Assembly (NCBI GenBank): GCA_016793685.1
Contig: JAEULX010000187.1
Location: 1 to 8,989, forward strand
Source of the DNA: Bradyrhizobiaceae bacterium
GTDB lineage: Bacteria; Pseudomonadota; Alphaproteobacteria; Rhizobiales; Xanthobacteraceae
Reading direction: 5' to 3'
DNA: 8,989 bases
Below the pieces are notes generated by a model. The model was given only the letters and a program-made list of their open reading frames with translations. It had not been told where the DNA came from and made no database searches. The position numbers and the translations under genes were made by a program. Shown one piece after another: positions 6,634-8,989 of this stretch (the stretch's first letter is position 1; each line of letters starts with the position of its first letter).

Positions 6634-6661
6634 TTCATAGCCTAACTATACGGGCACACAA
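6634..6661 (-). promoter_or_regulatory. Sigma-70-like promoter candidate for the aspartate dehydrogenase gene
   Basis: On the minus strand TTGTGT (6661-6656) and TATGAA (6639-6634) are spaced by 16 bases, about 70 bases upstream of the chosen ATG. A second possible -10, TATAGT (6650-6645), overlaps the spacer. The stretch is A/T-richer than its surroundings, which supports a promoter in this area, but the exact boxes are a guess. Confidence 0.33.
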
Positions 6662-6696
6662 GGATAAATCGATGGCCAAGTTGTTCTGAAAACGGC

Positions 6697-6759
6697 TTTT
6701 TTGCGGGGGAAAGCCAACCACGGCCGCCCCGTCGCGGCAAATATGCGCTCCGCAAAAAA
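6697..6759. repeat. 10-bp inverted repeat with inner hairpin downstream of recR
   Basis: ttttttgcgg (6697-6706) and ccgcaaaaaa (6750-6759) are perfect reverse complements around a 43-base loop. Within the loop gccgc (6723-6727) and gcggc (6734-6738) form a second stem. The right arm ends four bases after the recR stop codon on the minus strand. In RNA from either strand the U6 run is at the 5' foot of the stem and the A6 run at the 3' foot, the reverse of an intrinsic terminator. It may be a structured 3' end of the recR message, a protein-binding palindrome or a remnant of a repeat element. Confidence 0.55.
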
Positions 6760-6763
6760 TACC

Positions 6764-7369
6764 TTAGAACGGCGTACGGCTGCGGATGGCCGCGGTGAGG
6801 GTGCCTTCGTCGAGATAGTCGAGTTCGCCGCCGACCGGCACGCCATGGGCGAGGCCCGTCGCCTTCACGCCGGCGCCGGCGAGAAGGTCGGTGATGTAAT
6901 GGGCGGTGGTCTGGCCGTCGACGGTCGCATTGAGCGCGAGAATGACTTCCTTGACCTCGGGAGCATGGGCGCGGGTGATCAGGGCCTCGATCGACAGGTC
7001 CTCGGGTCCGACGCCGTCGAGCGGCGAGAGCGTGCCGCCCAGCACATGGTAGCGCGCATCGACGGCGTGCGCGCGCTCGAGCGCCCACAGATCGGCCACG
7101 TCGGCGACAACGATGATGATCGACGGATCGCGCCGCGGATCGCTGCACACGGCGCAAGGATTCTGCGTATCGAGATTGCCGCAAATCCGGCAGATCGCGA
7201 TCTTCTCCATCGCGCTCTGCAACGCCGCCGCGAGCGGCGCCATCAAGAGGTCGCGCTTCTTGATCAGATGCAGCGCCGCACGGCGCGCCGAGCGCGGGCC
7301 GAGGCCCGGCAGGCGCGCGAGCAGCTGGATGAGCCGCTCGATCTCGGGTCCGGCAACGGCCGTGGGCAC
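6764..7369 (-). CDS. recR: Recombination mediator protein RecR
   Basis: RecR works with RecF and RecO to load RecA onto gapped, single-stranded DNA during recombinational repair. The product has 201 residues, the same length as Escherichia coli RecR. The order is: a helix-hairpin-helix part (RLPGLGPRSARRAALHLI, 19-36), a four-Cys zinc site (C60, C63, C72, C75 in CRICGNLDTQNPCAVC), and a Toprim domain at about 83-178 with VVADVADLWALE, GTLSPLDGVGPEDL and VILALNATVDGQTTAHYI. The end, LAHGVPVGGELDYLDEGTL, is the family's conserved C-terminal part. The start is GTG at 7369-7367; no ATG or TTG lies between it and the ybaB stop in this frame, and the ribosome-binding site is poor (GAGAG about 8-12 bases upstream). 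It is the third gene of the dnaX-ybaB-recR cluster, 137 bases after ybaB. Confidence 0.96.
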   Translation of the reverse strand: MPTAVAGPEIERLIQLLARLPGLGPRSARRAALHLIKKRDLLMAPLAAALQSAMEKIAICRICGNLDTQNPCAVCSDPRRDPSIIIVVADVADLWALERAHAVDARYHVLGGTLSPLDGVGPEDLSIEALITRAHAPEVKEVILALNATVDGQTTAHYITDLLAGAGVKATGLAHGVPVGGELDYLDEGTLTAAIRSRTPF

Positions 7370-7465
7370 GCTAGGGCTCTCTCGCAGCGCTTCTGAGGCA
7401 GTCGCCGCGGCACGGGTCAGCGCAATCGGATCGTCGGGGTAAATCCATGGGTCGAGACAATTCAG

Positions 7466-7503
7466 CTTGTCCGCGCGCAGGCGGGCATCCGTGTGGACCC
7501 GCC
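7466..7503. repeat. REP-like palindromic element between ybaB and recR
   Basis: ggcggg (7480-7485) pairs with cccgcc (7498-7503). The stem continues inward with tcc (7488-7490) and gga (7495-7497) around a gtgt loop, leaving ca as a 2-base bulge. Just to the left, cttgtccgcgcgcag followed by gcgggcatcc resembles one half of the short palindromic repeats scattered between genes in many alphaproteobacteria (recalled, not searched). On the minus strand the hairpin begins three bases after the ybaB stop. It could stabilise the dnaX-ybaB message or weaken transcription into recR. There is no T-run after the stem. Confidence 0.45.
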
Positions 7504-7506
7504 GGC

Positions 7507-7827
7507 TCAGAACAGCTTCATGCCGGGCGGGAGGGGGAGCCCGCCGGTCAGCGCCTGCATCTTCTCCTGCAGCAGCGTTTCGGCTTTGCGCCGCGCCTCC
7601 GCATGCGCGGCGACGAGCAAATCCTCGACGATCTCCTTTTCGTCCGGCTTCATCAGCGAGGGATCGATCGAGACCGCCTTCAACTCGCCCTTGGCGTTGA
7701 TTTTCACGGTGACGAGATTACCGCCCGAGGACCCCTCGACCTCGATCTGATCCAGCTCGGCCTGCATCGCCTCCATCTTGGTCTTGAGCTCGGCCGCCTG
7801 TTTCATCAGGCCCAGAAAATTAGCCAT
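7507..7827 (-). CDS. ybaB: YbaB/EbfC family nucleoid-associated protein
   Basis: The 106-residue product has the size and pattern of YbaB/EbfC: an N-terminal amphipathic helix (MANFLGLMKQAAELKTKMEAMQAELDQI), a central sheet with EGSSGGNLVTVKINAKGELKAVSIDPSL, and a C-terminal helix with VEDLLVAAHAEARRKAETLLQEKMQALTGG. The family forms tweezer-shaped dimers that bind DNA with low specificity and help organise the nucleoid. I chose the ATG at 7827-7825 because AAGGGG lies six bases upstream and the family N-terminus begins there; an in-frame ATG at 7845 would add MPKGIA and overlap that ribosome-binding site. It lies 72 bases after dnaX and 137 bases before recR, the order seen in very many bacteria. 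Confidence 0.95.
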   Translation of the reverse strand: MANFLGLMKQAAELKTKMEAMQAELDQIEVEGSSGGNLVTVKINAKGELKAVSIDPSLMKPDEKEIVEDLLVAAHAEARRKAETLLQEKMQALTGGLPLPPGMKLF

Positions 7828-7866
7828 GGCAATCCCCTTCGGCATGCGCGGGCTTCGGCGTCGGCG

Positions 7867-7876
7867 CCACGCGTGG
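7867..7876. repeat. 10-bp perfect palindrome in the dnaX-ybaB gap
   Basis: ccacgcgtgg is self-complementary and sits in the middle of the 72-base spacer between dnaX and ybaB. It may be a protein-binding site or chance. No promoter boxes are evident beside it. Confidence 0.4.
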
Positions 7877-7899
7877 TTAAATCCCCGAGCACCTAAGGC

Positions 7900-8989
7900 T
7901 CAAGCGTTGTCATCGATATCGTCCGAGCGGGCGTGCGCGCCGAAGGCGGACGTCTCGTCTTCGTTCGCGGGCTCGGGCAGCGCGTCGTCGGCTTCCGCAA
8001 CCGGCGGAAGCCCCCCCTCTTCGCCTGCGCGGGAGCGGACCGCGACGATTTCCGCGCCGGGAAAGCGCGCGAGCACGCTCTGCACCAGCGGGTCGGCTTG
8101 CACCCCGCGCTCCAGCTCGGCCTGGCGCGCCTGCAGCTGTGCCCTGACCGGCGGCTCGCCCTGTTCGGCCGAGAGCACCACCATCCAACGCCGGTTGGTC
8201 AATTCGCCCAGCTTGCGCGCGAGATCGCCGATCAATGCCTTGGAGGCGCTGGGTTCGAGGGCGACTTCGAGCTTGCCGTCCTCGAAGCGCACGAGCCGCA
8301 CGTCGCGTTCCAGCGCGGCCTTGAGGGTGAGGTCGCGACGTTCGGCCGCGAGCGCGATCAGCTCGACGAAGCTTGCGATCGGGCGCGGCGCGGGCGCGGC
8401 AGGGTCCGCGGCGAGAGCTGCCCGCGGCTCACGCGCGGGCGCCGTCGCGCGTGCCGCGGCCGAGGGCTGAGCGACGCCGCGCGGTGGCGGCGCAAGCGGT
8501 GGCGGCGCAAGTTCGGCGCGCGAGGCCGGCGACGGCGAGGCTCCGCCGGGGGCGCGCGCGCGTTCGCGGGACGGAGCAGGCTCGCCGCCCGCGCTCGCCG
8601 TATCCTTCGCCAGCGTGCGGATCACCTCGTCCGGGGTCGGCAGGTCGGCGGCATAGGCGATGCGCACCAGCACCATTTCGGCGGCGGCGATCGGCTTTGC
8701 CGCCCCGCCGACCTCGGCGAGCCCCTTGAACAGCATCTGCCACGCCCGCGACAGCGTGCGCATGGACAGGGCCGCAGCGAGCGCGCGGCCGCGCAATCGC
8801 TCGGCCTCGGGAAGCGAGCGGTCCTCGGCGACCGTCGGCACGGCTTTGACCCGGGTGACGAAATGCGTGAACTCGGCAAGATCGGTGAGCACGATCAGCG
8901 GATCGGCGCCGCTATCGTATTGGTCGCGCAGCTCGGTCAGCGCGGCGGCGATGTCGCCCCGCATCAGCTGCTCGAACAGGTCGATCACC
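7900..8989 (-). CDS. dnaX: DNA polymerase III subunit gamma/tau, C-terminal part (start outside window)
   Basis: The frame is open from the window edge to the TGA at 7902-7900, giving 362 complete residues of the C-terminal half of DnaX. Counting from the first whole codon, residues 1-125 match the collar domain (domain III) that holds the clamp loader together: VIDLFEQLMRGDIAAALTEL, SMRTLSRAWQMLFKGLAEV and the AAEMVLVRIAYAADLPTPDE end. Residues 128-203 are a low-complexity Ala/Pro/Arg linker with a tandem LAPPP. Residues 204-321 form the alphaproteobacterial tau-type C-terminal domain (IASFVELIALAAERRDL, FEDGKLEVALEPSA, RRWMVVLSAEQGEPP, VLARFPGAEIVAVR). Residues 322-362 are an acidic tail. 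The ATPase domains lie outside. I see no A-rich slippery site, so nothing in this part suggests the frameshifting that yields gamma in E. coli. It is the first of the dnaX-ybaB-recR genes. Confidence 0.94.
   Translation of the reverse strand, partial: VIDLFEQLMRGDIAAALTELRDQYDSGADPLIVLTDLAEFTHFVTRVKAVPTVAEDRSLPEAERLRGRALAAALSMRTLSRAWQMLFKGLAEVGGAAKPIAAAEMVLVRIAYAADLPTPDEVIRTLAKDTASAGGEPAPSRERARAPGGASPSPASRAELAPPPLAPPPRGVAQPSAAARATAPAREPRAALAADPAAPAPRPIASFVELIALAAERRDLTLKAALERDVRLVRFEDGKLEVALEPSASKALIGDLARKLGELTNRRWMVVLSAEQGEPPVRAQLQARQAELERGVQADPLVQSVLARFPGAEIVAVRSRAGEEGGLPPVAEADDALPEPANEDETSAFGAHARSDDIDDNA
8481..8510. repeat. 15-bp tandem repeat, two perfect copies, inside dnaX
   Basis: gcggtggcggcgcaa occurs at 8481-8495 and again at 8496-8510. 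On the coding strand the repeat encodes LAPPP twice, in the flexible linker between the collar and the C-terminal domain of DnaX. Being a multiple of three and inside a linker, changes in copy number would keep the frame and should be tolerated. Confidence 0.8.

Noticed and set aside
5782..6645. A 287-codon plus-strand frame opposite the aspartate dehydrogenase gene
   Set aside because: It is antisense to a well-supported enzyme gene and shows no domain.
6697..6759. Standard intrinsic terminator for recR
   Set aside because: The U-run would be at the 5' foot of the stem and A-run at the 3' foot, and the loop is 43 bases; this is opposite to the usual layout.
7900..8989. Programmed frameshift in dnaX
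   Set aside because: No A-AAA-AAG-like slippery run is present in the visible coding strand.
1..8989. Insertion sequence, integrase, CRISPR array, tRNA or rRNA gene
   Set aside because: I found no transposase or integrase motif, no regularly spaced repeats and no tRNA-like cloverleaf or conserved rRNA sequence; all long stretches are taken up by the listed genes.

Overview
The window looks like ordinary chromosomal DNA of a high-GC alphaproteobacterium, most likely of the order Hyphomicrobiales/Rhizobiales (Bradyrhizobium, Xanthobacteraceae or a relative). The grounds are the strong G/C bias at third codon positions, the dnaX-ybaB-recR cluster with an alphaproteobacterial type of DnaX C-terminus, and a MotA/ExbB-like plus OmpA-domain gene pair that, from memory, is common in rhizobia. 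I place it no more precisely than that, because there is no rRNA or other marker gene.

Layout, left to right. (1) 1-266, minus: N-terminal part of a GNAT acetyltransferase cut by the window edge. (2) 387-2412, minus: a two-gene operon. The upstream gene encodes a four-helix MotA/TolQ/ExbB-type channel protein, and the downstream gene encodes a one-helix MotB-like protein with a long coiled coil and an OmpA-type peptidoglycan-binding domain. One base separates stop and start. (3) 2413-2650: a divergent intergenic region. (4) 2651-3220, plus: DsbB-type disulfide oxidoreductase. (5) 3307-4038, minus: EI24/CysZ-like multi-pass membrane protein, convergent with dsbB. (6) 4215-5696, plus: Tat-exported flavin amine oxidase with an unusual Arg/Ser-rich tail. 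(7) 5758-6564, minus: aspartate dehydrogenase (NadX-type), convergent with the oxidase across a nested-hairpin spacer. (8) 6764-8989, minus: recR, ybaB and the 3' part of dnaX, read in the order dnaX, ybaB, recR.

How the genes work together: dnaX (clamp-loader subunit), ybaB (nucleoid-associated protein) and recR (recombinational repair) form a well-known conserved replication/repair cluster. The MotA/ExbB-like and OmpA-domain proteins should assemble into one inner-membrane, ion-driven complex anchored to peptidoglycan. The remaining genes (GNAT, dsbB, EI24, amine oxidase, aspartate dehydrogenase) look like unrelated single transcription units.

I found no mobile element, integrase, CRISPR array, tRNA, rRNA, toxin-antitoxin pair or defence cassette, and I do not think the window contains a new multi-gene system. 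What deserves a second look is small: the RS-like tail and a possibly altered active-site residue in the amine oxidase, a 10-bp inverted repeat of odd polarity after recR, a REP-like hairpin between ybaB and recR whose sequence is open in the recR frame, and the orphan MotA/MotB-like pair.
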